Made by a program: the position numbers and the translations under genes. A stretch of 63,743 bases of DNA from Herminiimonas sp. (GTDB lineage: Bacteria; Pseudomonadota; Gammaproteobacteria; Burkholderiales; Burkholderiaceae_D). The stretch's first letter is position 1; the number at the start of each line of letters is the position of its first letter. The notes beneath the pieces were generated by a model. That model saw only the letters and a list, made by a program, of their open reading frames with translations. It did not search any database and was not told the origin of the DNA. Positions 45,937-54,241 of this stretch are shown here, piece by piece. The stretch is from positions 1-63,743 of the forward strand of contig DAIDBD010000054.1 in the NCBI GenBank assembly GCA_027310305.1, written 5' to 3'.

Positions 45937-46896
45937 TCATACCGGCTTGTCGGTTGAAGCGGATTCGGCTTCGGTCAGCGCATCGGCATTCACGGTTGGG
46001 CGTTCCTCGCGGACCTTCACGGTTGCCCGACTCGCTACTGTTGAAAAAGCCGGTACGCGCTTGCCGCTTGCGACGTCTTTCAGCCGACGGTACTCGGCCA
46101 GCACTTTGGAGCCATAGCCTGAATCGCTTTCGAAAGCGGATGCGCCGACATACATTTTCAAGCCTGCTTCGACCGAACCGCCACGCCTGACGTACTCTTT
46201 CAGGATCAGCGAACCTACCTTGATATTGGCTACCGGATTCAGTGCCGCTTTAACGCCGCCCAAATGCTGAAATTTTTCATGGTGCACTTTTGACATGACT
46301 TGCATCAGGCCTTGTGCGCCTACCGGGCTTTCGGCAAAAGGGTTGAAACGGGATTCTATTGCCATGACGGCGAGAATCAGCAGCGGATCGAGCTTGATTT
46401 CTTTCGCATTCAGATAAGCGGCCGACACCAGCATGTTGGTCGCATCGCCGGCGACCCGGTAGCGCTTGGCGATCCAGGACGTGACGCGCTGCTGCTCAGA
46501 GGACGTGGCGATGATTTTTCTTTCGTCTTCGGTAATCACTGGCTTCGTCTGGCTTGCAGCCGGCTGTAGCGCATCCTCATGGCGGCCGGTATTGTTCGAC
46601 GGCGCGACAGGCTGGGCGGACGCCGTCATCAAATTTCCCGGTTGAGGCGCGGCATCGGCTGCTTGCGGCATTGCAGCCGAGAAAGGGGAAAACGCCTTGA
46701 TGTGATCGGTCAGATGCGGATTGACGAACATGATGCCGAGTGCGCCGATGGCGGCTATCCCTGTAATCATCAATGCGTAATGCGCGGTTTTTCTGAAGCC
46801 GTTGAGTGTGTCGCGAACAAATATTGTCCATGGACTGGATCGAGCGGGGGTCTGCCGCACAGAGCCGAGCGTCGTCCTTGTGGAGCGATTGAACAT
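45937..46896 (-). CDS. Membrane-anchored lytic transglycosylase (SLT family)
   Basis: 319 residues. A cytoplasmic N-terminus is followed by a membrane span (about 42-62, ALMITGIAAIGALGIMFV), a Pro/Ala-rich linker, and a C-terminal SLT domain (about 150-275). The catalytic Glu lies in MAIESRFNPFAESPVGAQGLMQV; the Ser/Gly and GLMQV motifs place it in the lysozyme-like transglycosylase family that cleaves peptidoglycan and forms anhydromuropeptides. AGGAGA lies five bases before the ATG at 46896. A low-complexity tail follows the catalytic domain. Confidence 0.9.
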   Translation of the reverse strand: MFNRSTRTTLGSVRQTPARSSPWTIFVRDTLNGFRKTAHYALMITGIAAIGALGIMFVNPHLTDHIKAFSPFSAAMPQAADAAPQPGNLMTASAQPVAPSNNTGRHEDALQPAASQTKPVITEDERKIIATSSEQQRVTSWIAKRYRVAGDATNMLVSAAYLNAKEIKLDPLLILAVMAIESRFNPFAESPVGAQGLMQVMSKVHHEKFQHLGGVKAALNPVANIKVGSLILKEYVRRGGSVEAGLKMYVGASAFESDSGYGSKVLAEYRRLKDVASGKRVPAFSTVASRATVKVREERPTVNADALTEAESASTDKPV

Positions 46897-47370
46897 TAGA
46901 TCTCCTGAATCATCGCGGCACATGCAAGAACCCAGTATCGGCCGCTATAGGCGCAATCTTGTAGATGCTTGTACATACCGTGAACCAGAACATCGTCTGT
47001 CGCCGCATGTTGCGAACGGCAGACGCCGGAGTTGCCTGTAACCGACCGTCGCTTTCAAAGGAGGTGGTTGCAAACAACTTTTTTCGGGGAGAAGGCAGTC
47101 GCCTTTTGAAAACAATCCTTAAAATGTCATGTGGAGCCCCGGCTCCGTGTGTTGATTTGGTTTGCTGCTTTCAGTGTTCCGAAAGCGGCTCCCTCTTCAA
47201 GTTGCGCGAATTGTAGGAGGCCGTTTATATCAAGTCAACACTATTGAATTGCAATTCAATTACTTTTATGTCTTATGTTTTGCGCTGCATTGCAACAAAA
47301 ATCAATAAAATCAAACACTTGTCATCATTACCTAAGTAACAATGACTACATTTGAAAAATATCAAAAACT
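46897..47370. other. 474-base intergenic region with divergent promoters of the transglycosylase and ubiD
   Basis: No gene or known RNA is evident. Bases 47220-47370 are much richer in AT than the rest of the window and probably hold the ubiD promoter. A perfect 18-bp palindrome (ATTGAATTG/CAATTCAAT) lies at 47243-47260. A weak hairpin (GTTG/CAAC) with T6 follows at 47067-47083. Confidence 0.6.
47243..47260. promoter_or_regulatory. 18-bp perfect palindrome before ubiD
   Basis: ATTGAATTG at 47243-47251 is followed directly by its reverse complement CAATTCAAT at 47252-47260. Dyad symmetry of this size about 110 bases upstream of ubiD suits a dimeric regulator. No matching regulator gene is adjacent, and AT-rich palindromes can arise by chance. 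Confidence 0.35.
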
Positions 47371-48915
47371 ATGAAATATTCCGATTTACGGGACTTTATT
47401 TCTCAATTGCAACTATTGGGCGAACTTAAGCACATAACAATACCCGTTTCCCCTTACTTGGAAATGACGGAAATATGCGATCGCACATTGCGCAGCGGCG
47501 GACCGGCGCTTCTTTTTGACAAACCGACAGCACAAAATATCCCGGTCCTGGCAAATCTTTTCGGCACGCCGCGCCGCGTCGCATTGGGAATGGGGGCCGA
47601 CGATGTCAGCGAATTGCGCAAGATCGGTCATGTTCTGGCCTTGCTCAAGGAGCCGGAGCCGCCCAAGGGTTTCAAGGATGTGCTCGGCTTGGGATCGCTG
47701 GTGAAGTCGCTGTGGGACATGGCGCCGAAGGAGCGGCGTTCGGCGCCGTGCCAGGATATCGTCTGGGAAGGCAATGATGTCGATTTGGCGCGGCTGCCGA
47801 TCCAGCATTGCTGGCCGGGTGATATTGCGCCCCTTATTACATGGGGGCTGGTCATTACCAAAGGCCCGCACAAGAAGCGCCAGAATCTGGGCATCTATCG
47901 CCAGCAAGTCATCGGCCGCAACAAGGTCATCATGCGCTGGCTGGCGCAGCGAGGAGGCGCGCTTGATTTCAGGGAGCATTGCATCGCCAATCCCGGCCAG
48001 CCGTATCCGATAGCTGTCGCTCTCGGCGCCGATCCCGCCACGATATTAGGTGCGGTCACGCCGGTGCCGGACAGCTTGTCGGAATATCAGTTCGCAGGTC
48101 TGCTGCGCGGCAGCCGCACCGAACTGGTCAAGGCAATGGGCAGCGAATTGCGCGTCCCGGCTTCGGCCGAGATCGTGCTGGAAGGGCATATTTATCCGGA
48201 TGAATCGCACCGGACCGGCTATGAGCATGCATTGGAAGGACGTGAGAGCGCTAAAGTGCCCCCCCGTCCGAGCAATGGTTACGAAATGGCCCTTGAAGGG
48301 CCATTCGGCGACCATACCGGTTATTACAACGAGCAGGATTGGTTTCCGGTGTTTACCATCGACCGGATCACGATGCGGCGCGACCCGATCTATCACTCTA
48401 CTTATACAGGCAAGCCGCCCGACGAACCGGCGGTTCTGGGCGTGGCGCTGAACGAGGTGTTCATCCCGTTGCTGCAAAAGCAGTTTGCCGAAATCATCGA
48501 TTTCTACCTGCCGCCCGAGGGTTGCAGCTATCGCATGGCGGTGGTGCAAATGAAGAAAGCCTATCCGGGCCATGCCAAGCGCGTGATGTTCGGCGTTTGG
48601 AGTTTCCTGCGGCAGTTCATGTATACCAAGTTCATCGTCGTGGTCGATGAAGACGTCAATATTCGCGACTGGAAGGAAGTGATCTGGGCGATTACCACCC
48701 GCGTCGATCCAATCCGCGACACCATGCTGGTGGACAACACGCCGATCGATTATCTCGACTTTGCGTCGCCGGTCAGCGGCTTGGGCAGCAAGATGGGTAT
48801 CGACGCCACCAACAAATGGCCGGGCGAAACCAGCCGCGAATGGGGCCGGACCATCGCGATGACCGATGAGGTGAAAGCAAAAGTGGATCGGATCTGGCAA
48901 GAACTCGGACTGTGA
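47371..48915 (+). CDS. ubiD: UbiD-family 4-hydroxy-3-polyprenylbenzoate decarboxylase
   Basis: Prenylated-FMN decarboxylase of ubiquinone synthesis. The 514-residue protein matches UbiD in length and carries [17 protein letters not shown] at the N-terminus, [19 protein letters not shown] in the middle, [34 protein letters not shown] and [16 protein letters not shown]. These include the Arg and Glu residues of the catalytic set. UbiX, which makes the prenylated FMN, is not in this window. It stands alone, with its own AT-rich promoter region. Confidence 0.95.
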   Translation: MKYSDLRDFISQLQLLGELKHITIPVSPYLEMTEICDRTLRSGGPALLFDKPTAQNIPVLANLFGTPRRVALGMGADDVSELRKIGHVLALLKEPEPPKGFKDVLGLGSLVKSLWDMAPKERRSAPCQDIVWEGNDVDLARLPIQHCWPGDIAPLITWGLVITKGPHKKRQNLGIYRQQVIGRNKVIMRWLAQRGGALDFREHCIANPGQPYPIAVALGADPATILGAVTPVPDSLSEYQFAGLLRGSRTELVKAMGSELRVPASAEIVLEGHIYPDESHRTGYEHALEGRESAKVPPRPSNGYEMALEGPFGDHTGYYNEQDWFPVFTIDRITMRRDPIYHSTYTGKPPDEPAVLGVALNEVFIPLLQKQFAEIIDFYLPPEGCSYRMAVVQMKKAYPGHAKRVMFGVWSFLRQFMYTKFIVVVDEDVNIRDWKEVIWAITTRVDPIRDTMLVDNTPIDYLDFASPVSGLGSKMGIDATNKWPGETSREWGRTIAMTDEVKAKVDRIWQELGL

Positions 48916-49031
48916 CGGATCATTAGCGATTTATCAAATCCAACGCAATTTTGTGTCGGCGGTCGCATGAACAGATTGTAGATCGCAATTTAGTCTTCTA
49001 TTAACTTCATGACGAATAGAGGAGCAATCTG

Positions 49032-49553
49032 ATGAAATTATTTTATGCGCTGCTCGGCACGATTGCGTTGATCGGTTGCCAATCCAATCCTTCCCAATCG
49101 ACCGGCTAGCAGGCGCGCGCCAATCTGGAAGCGCGCAGCGGATCGACCGTCACCGGCAATGCAACATTTACCGAACGCGCGGATAAAGTATTGGTGTCCG
49201 TCAAGGTCAGCGGGCTCAAGCCGGATTCGGCGCATGGTTTTCATGTCCATGAAAAAGGGGATTGCTCTTCCGCCGATGCGATGAGCGCGGGCGGTCACTT
49301 CAATCCGGACGGTCATCCGCACGGCGATCCGGCACAGCAAAAACGGCATGCCGGCGCAATGATGAATCTCGTGGCCGATGCCAAAGGGGAAGCGGCGGTG
49401 ACGTTTGCAGTCGACACGATCCGGGTCGACGACGGCAAATACGGCATCCTGAACCGTGCGCTGGTCATTCACACCAATCCGGATGATTACGTATCGCAAC
49501 CGGTAGGTAATGCGGGCGGACGCATCGCCTGCGGCATTATCAGGAAAGCATGA
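49032..49553 (+). pseudogene. sodC: Cu/Zn superoxide dismutase lipoprotein gene with in-frame amber codon
   Basis: GGAG lies seven bases before ATG 49032. The first 25 codons encode a lipoprotein signal (ALIGC lipobox), then TAG at 49107-49109 interrupts the frame. The same frame continues without another stop to 49553, giving 173 residues if read through. The copper ligands are present: HGFHVHE, GGHFNPDGHPHG and ALVIHTNPDDY; so are the disulfide Cys in GDC and RIACG. The usual zinc Asp in H-x-G-D-x-x-N is Ala (RHAGAMMN, residue 109 of the full frame). The TAG may be a recent CAG-to-TAG change, a sequencing error, or suppressed. No good restart codon follows, so the product as written is lost. 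Confidence 0.85.
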
Positions 49554-49642
49554 TTGCCGGATCGGCTCGGCAGTGTCGCCGATCCGCATCCGGCTTGAAT
49601 ATTCAATGGCCGCATGCGGGGCTTTGCTGGTAAAATCCGTAC

Positions 49643-49740
49643 TGGCGGGCCCCTGCGCATTGTGGCATGGCCAATCTGGTCAGGTCGGGAACGAAGCAGC
49701 CACAGCCATTTCCCATGAGTGCCGTAGACAAGGCTCGCCT
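49643..49740 (+). ncRNA. ffs: Small signal recognition particle RNA (4.5S)
   Basis: The conserved apical domain reads GGTCAGGTCGGGAACGAAGC followed by AGCC: the GGAA tetraloop with a compensated stem pair (G-C where many species have C-G) and the asymmetric loop AAGCAGCC. TGTGGC (49661-49666) pairs with GCCACA (49699-49704), and the terminal stem GGCGGGCC (49644-49651) pairs with GGCTCGCC (49732-49739). TAAAAT at 49631-49636 is a good -10 element and a T-rich stretch follows the stem. It binds Ffh for cotranslational targeting. Ends are approximate. Confidence 0.93.
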
Positions 49741-49980
49741 CTTTCTTCCATTCGCCATCAAACCGGCACCGAAATTCAACCGGCTTTCCGTATCCGTTAC
49801 CCCGGACTCAAAGTCGCGGCAGATTATTTCGAATTCTGCTCCGCCGCTTTCGGTATCGGCACGGAGTATTTGCGTCGCTTGTCGTCCGGTTTATCGCACG
49901 CAAAATATCAATCTAGTCAAGCGCGGTTGTTTTGCTGCATGATACGGCAAGCGTTTCCGCCAATCATTTCATTCCTCCTT

Positions 49981-51132
49981 ATGCGCGCAACACGTAAACA
50001 GCTTCTGATTGCAGCGGCAATACTCATAGCCGGCGCCGGCGCTTATTTCGGTTTGAGAGGCAGGCCGGATACGAATGCCAAGCTGCCGCGCCATCCGGTA
50101 CAAGTCATCAGGAGCGGGCTCGCCGAACAAAAATCGGTTTCGATCAGGGTGCACGCGAACGGCAATGTCACCGCACTCAATACCGTGGATGTCCGTCCGC
50201 AAGTCCAGAATATCGTGCGTGCCGTGCATGTCGTCGAGGGACAGGAAGTGCGTGCCGGACAGTTGCTGTTTACGCTTGACCCGCGCAGCGATGCATCCAG
50301 CGTGGATAAGGCGCAGGCCCAAGTCGCGCGCGACCGCGCCGATCTGGCCGATGCGGAAAATGTGCTGAAACGGAATCAGGAGTTGCTGGCCAAGAATTTC
50401 GTGTCGCAGGCAGTGGTCGATACCGCGCGCAGCAAGGTCGATGCATTGCGCAGCACATTGAAGGCGGATCAAGCGGCAGTGCAGTCCGGCAATGTCGCGC
50501 TTGGCTACAACCGGATCGCAGCGAGCATCAGCGGGCGCATCGGCGCGATCAGTGTGCATCCGGGAAGCCTGGCGCAGCCGTCGGGCGCGCCGATGGTCAC
50601 GATTTCGCAAATTGATCCGGTCACCGTTACTTTCGCCGTGCCGGAACGGGAGCTTGCAAATATCCTGGCGACCTATCCGAAAGGCGATGCGCCGGTGATT
50701 GGGCAACCGGCGGGCAGCAAGGAAGCGGAAGGCACGCTGGTTTTCATCGACAACACATCCGATCCGCAAAGCGGCACGATACGGATGAAAGCCAGATTTT
50801 CAAACAAGGACCGCAAGATGTGGCCGGGCATGTTCGTCAATGTGCGCCTGGTATCGCGCACGCTGCCCGATGCGGTCGTTATTCCGGCGCAGGCAATCGT
50901 CACGGGTCCGGTCGATAAGGTCGTCTACGTGGTGCAGTCGGACGGCACGGTAAAGCTGCAAAAGATCGAGGTGGTGGCGATCGATGCAGGACAGGCAGCG
51001 GTTTCCGGCCTTCGCGCCGGTGCGCGCATCGTGATCGAAGGCGCGCAGAATCTGCGCCCCGGCATCAAGGTAAAGGAAGCGCAGGCTGCGCCGCCGGATA
51101 CCGGGAGCAATGCAAAAAGCGTCCCTGAATAA
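49981..51132 (+). CDS. RND efflux periplasmic adaptor (HlyD/AcrA family)
   Basis: 383-residue membrane-fusion protein. An N-terminal hydrophobic segment (about 6-25) anchors it. A biotinyl-lipoyl-like domain (VDVRPQVQNIVRAVHVVEGQEVRAGQLL core: VRPQVQNIVRAV) is followed by a coiled-coil hairpin (about 105-165), a second lipoyl half (GRIGAISVHPGSL) and a barrel/MP domain. The frame is open far upstream through ffs, but only 49939 or 49981 are credible starts; neither has a strong ribosome site. A weak promoter (TTGTCG, 17 bases, AAAATA) ends near 49907. The RND pump gene overlaps its end, so they form an operon. Confidence 0.9.
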   Translation: MRATRKQLLIAAAILIAGAGAYFGLRGRPDTNAKLPRHPVQVIRSGLAEQKSVSIRVHANGNVTALNTVDVRPQVQNIVRAVHVVEGQEVRAGQLLFTLDPRSDASSVDKAQAQVARDRADLADAENVLKRNQELLAKNFVSQAVVDTARSKVDALRSTLKADQAAVQSGNVALGYNRIAASISGRIGAISVHPGSLAQPSGAPMVTISQIDPVTVTFAVPERELANILATYPKGDAPVIGQPAGSKEAEGTLVFIDNTSDPQSGTIRMKARFSNKDRKMWPGMFVNVRLVSRTLPDAVVIPAQAIVTGPVDKVVYVVQSDGTVKLQKIEVVAIDAGQAAVSGLRAGARIVIEGAQNLRPGIKVKEAQAAPPDTGSNAKSVPE

Positions 51133-54100
51133 TCCTGTTCAAACAAAGCATACCGTGAATATTTCGGAACTCTGCATTCGTCGCCCGGTGATGACCGTGC
51201 TGCTGTCAATCGCGGTCGTCATTGTCGGGATGTTTGCTTATGCCAAACTTCCGATCGCCGCGCTCCCCAGCTACAACACGCCGGTCATCAACGTCACCGC
51301 GATACTGCCGGGCGGCAGCCCCGAGATCATGGCGGCATCGGTCGCCACGCCGCTGGAAAAACAGTTTTCGACGATCGCCGGGCTGGCCACGATCAGTTCA
51401 ACCAATACGCTGGGCACGACCTCGATCACGCTGGAATTCAATTCGGATCGGGATATCGACGCCGCCGCGGTCGATGTGCAGGCTGCGCTGCTGCGCGCCC
51501 AGCGCAGCCTGCCGGCTGAAATGACTTCGTTGCCGGCGTATCGCAAGGTCAATCCGGCGGATTTGTCCGTGCTGCTGATCGTGCTGACGTCGCCTTCGAT
51601 GTCGCTGGCCGAGCTGGACGATTATGCGGAGAACCTGATTTCCCCTTCGCTGTCCACCATCGACGGCGTGGCGCAGGTCGCCGTGTTCGGTCAGCGCCGC
51701 TACGCGGTGCGCATCAAGGCGAAATCGGCTGAATTGGCAGCGCACAACATGACGCTGGACGAACTGGCGACGGCGATTCGCGCAGCCAATGCCAACAGCC
51801 CGGTCGGCGTGCTCGACGGCCCGCGGCAGAGCCTGACGATCGAAGCAAACAAGCAGTTGCCGAATGCGGAGGCGTTCCGCAATCTGATCATCAGCAGCCG
51901 CGATGGCATTACGACCCGCCTGAAGGACGTCGCCGAGACTGAAGACAGCGTCGAGTCCACCAAGAATGCAAGCTGGGCCAATGGCGAACCGTCGATCATA
52001 TTGGGCGTGCAGCGCCAGCCCAATGCCAATACGGTCGCGGTGGTGGACGCAGTCAAGGCGACATTGCCGCAATTCAAGGCGCAGATGCCGGCCTCGATCA
52101 ACGTCGGCGTCCTGAACGACCGCTCGGTGTCGATCCGCGATGCGATCCACGACGTCAAATTCACGCTGCTGTTGACGATCGTGCTGGTGGTGATGGTGAT
52201 CTTCCTGTTCCTGAAGCGGCTTTCGGCGACGGCGATTCCGGCGATGTCGCTGCCGATTTCATTGATCGGCTGTTTCGCCTTGATGTACTGGTTCGGCTAC
52301 AGCCTCGATAACATTTCGCTGCTCGGCATCACGATCGCGGTCGGACTGGTGGTCGACGATGCGATCGTGATGCTCGAAAATATCGTGCGCCACATCGAAG
52401 ACGGCATGGAGCCTTTGGCCGCCGCGCTGAAAGGATCGCGCGAGGTCGGATTCACCATCATGTCGATTTCGATTTCGCTGGTTGCCGTGTTCATTCCGAT
52501 TTTTTTCATGCCCGGCGTGATCGGCCTGATGTTCCATGAATTCGCCGCTGTGGTGTCGCTCTCCGTCCTGGTTTCAGCGGTTGTTTCGCTGACTCTGGTG
52601 CCGATGCTGTGCAGCCGCTATCTGCGGCATGAAACGCATGAAAATGAAAGCCGGCTGCACCGTTCTTTCGAGAATGGTTTCAATGCGGTATTGCGTCTCT
52701 ATACGCGTATTCTCGACTGGTGCCTGCTACGAAATAAAACGATATTGTTGCTCGCATTATCGACATTCCTGCTTACCGTCCTGTTGTTCGTCACGATCCC
52801 GAAAGGTTTTTTCCCGAGCGAAGACATCGGGCAGATCAGCGCGACAGTCGAGGGGCCGCAGGATGCGTCTTATCCGACGATGGCCGCATTGGTAAAGAGC
52901 GCCGCCGATATCGTTCAGCGCGACTCGAATGTCTACAGCGTCGCTTCCAGGGTCACCAGCGGCAATACCGGTACCTTGTTCATCGGCCTGAAGCCGCGCG
53001 GCGAACGCAAATCGATGGATGCGGTGCTCGAGCAGTTGCGCCGCAAGGCAAACGGCATTCCCGGTTTATCCGTCTATTTTTCGCCGGTCCAGAACCTGCG
53101 GCTGGGCGGCAAGCCGAGCAAAAGCCGTTACCAGTATGTATTGCAAAGCGTGCGTGCGGACGAGTTGACCGATTGGTCCGAAAAATTGCAGGCCAAGATG
53201 CGCGCCGATCCGATCTTTCGCGATGTGACCAGCGATTCGCAGATAAAGGGCCTGCAGGCAAAGATCGATATCGATCGCGATCGCGCCAATGCGGCCGGCG
53301 TGCAGATCGACAGCATTCGCACCGCGCTGTACAGCGCCTATGGTGATCGCCAGGTGTCGACGATTTTCACGAGCAGCAACAGTTATCAGGTCATTCTGCA
53401 GGACGCGAATACAAACCGGCAGGACGAAACCGATTTGAGCAAGATATACGTCCGCAGTAAATCCGGCGTCCTGGTGCCGCTGATGAGCGTAGCCACCGTG
53501 CGCCGCACCGCAGGACCGATCTCCGTGAATCACCAAGGACAATTGCAGGCCATCACCGTGTCATTCAACCTGGCGCCCGATGCTGCGCTGGGCGATGCCA
53601 GCGCCAGGATTGAACAGATCAAGCAATCGTTGAATATGCCCGCCAGCGTCATCACTTCTTATTCGGGCGATGCCGCGGTATTCCAGTCGTCGCAGGGAAG
53701 CCAGATCGCATTGCTGCTGCTGGCGGTGACGGTCATTTATATTCTGCTGGGCGTGCTGTATGAAAGCTATATCCATCCGATCACGATTCTGGCGGGGCTG
53801 CCGTCCGCCGTCGTCGGCGCGTTGCTGGCATTGCGCATTTTTAATTTCGAGCTGACGTTGATCGCCACCATCGGCATCCTGATGCTGATCGGCATCGTGA
53901 AGAAAAACGCGATCATGATGATCGATTTCGCGCTCGACGCGCAGCGTGCGCAGGGAATGAAACCGGTGGAAGCGATCCGCACCGCCTGCCTGCTGCGCTT
54001 CAGGCCGATCATGATGACCACGTTCGCCGCGCTGATGGGCGCCGTGCCGATTGCGCTCGGCCTGGGCGCCGGTTCCGAACTGCGCCAGCCGCTTGGCGTG

Positions 54101-54241
54101 GCGATCGTCGGCGGGCTGCTGGTATCGCAGGTCATCACGCTATTCATCACGCCGGTGATTTATCTTTTCCTGGATCGGTTCAGCGGCGCAGGTCCGTTGC
54201 AATTCGAGTCGGATCCGGTGGTTGAACCGGCAAAAACTTAG
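51110..54241 (+). CDS. RND-family multidrug efflux permease
   Basis: 1043-residue inner-membrane pump with twelve predicted spans and two large periplasmic loops. It opens with SELCIRRPVMTVLLSIAVV, contains GLVVDDAIVMLENI in TM4 with the paired Asp residues of the proton relay, and ends in the second bundle (GIVKKNAIMMIDFAL). The pattern is nearer MdtB/MdtC/MuxB than AcrB. GGGAG lies right before ATG 51110, which overlaps the adaptor gene by 23 bases. No outer-membrane TolC-like factor is adjacent, so one must be shared from elsewhere. Its stop overlaps that of the convergent aidB-like gene. Confidence 0.94.
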   Translation: MQKASLNNPVQTKHTVNISELCIRRPVMTVLLSIAVVIVGMFAYAKLPIAALPSYNTPVINVTAILPGGSPEIMAASVATPLEKQFSTIAGLATISSTNTLGTTSITLEFNSDRDIDAAAVDVQAALLRAQRSLPAEMTSLPAYRKVNPADLSVLLIVLTSPSMSLAELDDYAENLISPSLSTIDGVAQVAVFGQRRYAVRIKAKSAELAAHNMTLDELATAIRAANANSPVGVLDGPRQSLTIEANKQLPNAEAFRNLIISSRDGITTRLKDVAETEDSVESTKNASWANGEPSIILGVQRQPNANTVAVVDAVKATLPQFKAQMPASINVGVLNDRSVSIRDAIHDVKFTLLLTIVLVVMVIFLFLKRLSATAIPAMSLPISLIGCFALMYWFGYSLDNISLLGITIAVGLVVDDAIVMLENIVRHIEDGMEPLAAALKGSREVGFTIMSISISLVAVFIPIFFMPGVIGLMFHEFAAVVSLSVLVSAVVSLTLVPMLCSRYLRHETHENESRLHRSFENGFNAVLRLYTRILDWCLLRNKTILLLALSTFLLTVLLFVTIPKGFFPSEDIGQISATVEGPQDASYPTMAALVKSAADIVQRDSNVYSVASRVTSGNTGTLFIGLKPRGERKSMDAVLEQLRRKANGIPGLSVYFSPVQNLRLGGKPSKSRYQYVLQSVRADELTDWSEKLQAKMRADPIFRDVTSDSQIKGLQAKIDIDRDRANAAGVQIDSIRTALYSAYGDRQVSTIFTSSNSYQVILQDANTNRQDETDLSKIYVRSKSGVLVPLMSVATVRRTAGPISVNHQGQLQAITVSFNLAPDAALGDASARIEQIKQSLNMPASVITSYSGDAAVFQSSQGSQIALLLLAVTVIYILLGVLYESYIHPITILAGLPSAVVGALLALRIFNFELTLIATIGILMLIGIVKKNAIMMIDFALDAQRAQGMKPVEAIRTACLLRFRPIMMTTFAALMGAVPIALGLGAGSELRQPLGVAIVGGLLVSQVITLFITPVIYLFLDRFSGAGPLQFESDPVVEPAKT

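Noticed and set aside
47066-47083. Intrinsic terminator before ubiD
   Set aside because: The stem (GTTG/CAAC) is only four to five pairs, too weak, although T6 follows.
49510-49980. N-terminal extension of the efflux adaptor gene
   Set aside because: The frame is open back to 49510 but crosses the end of sodC and the SRP RNA, and the protein has no family match before about 49939.
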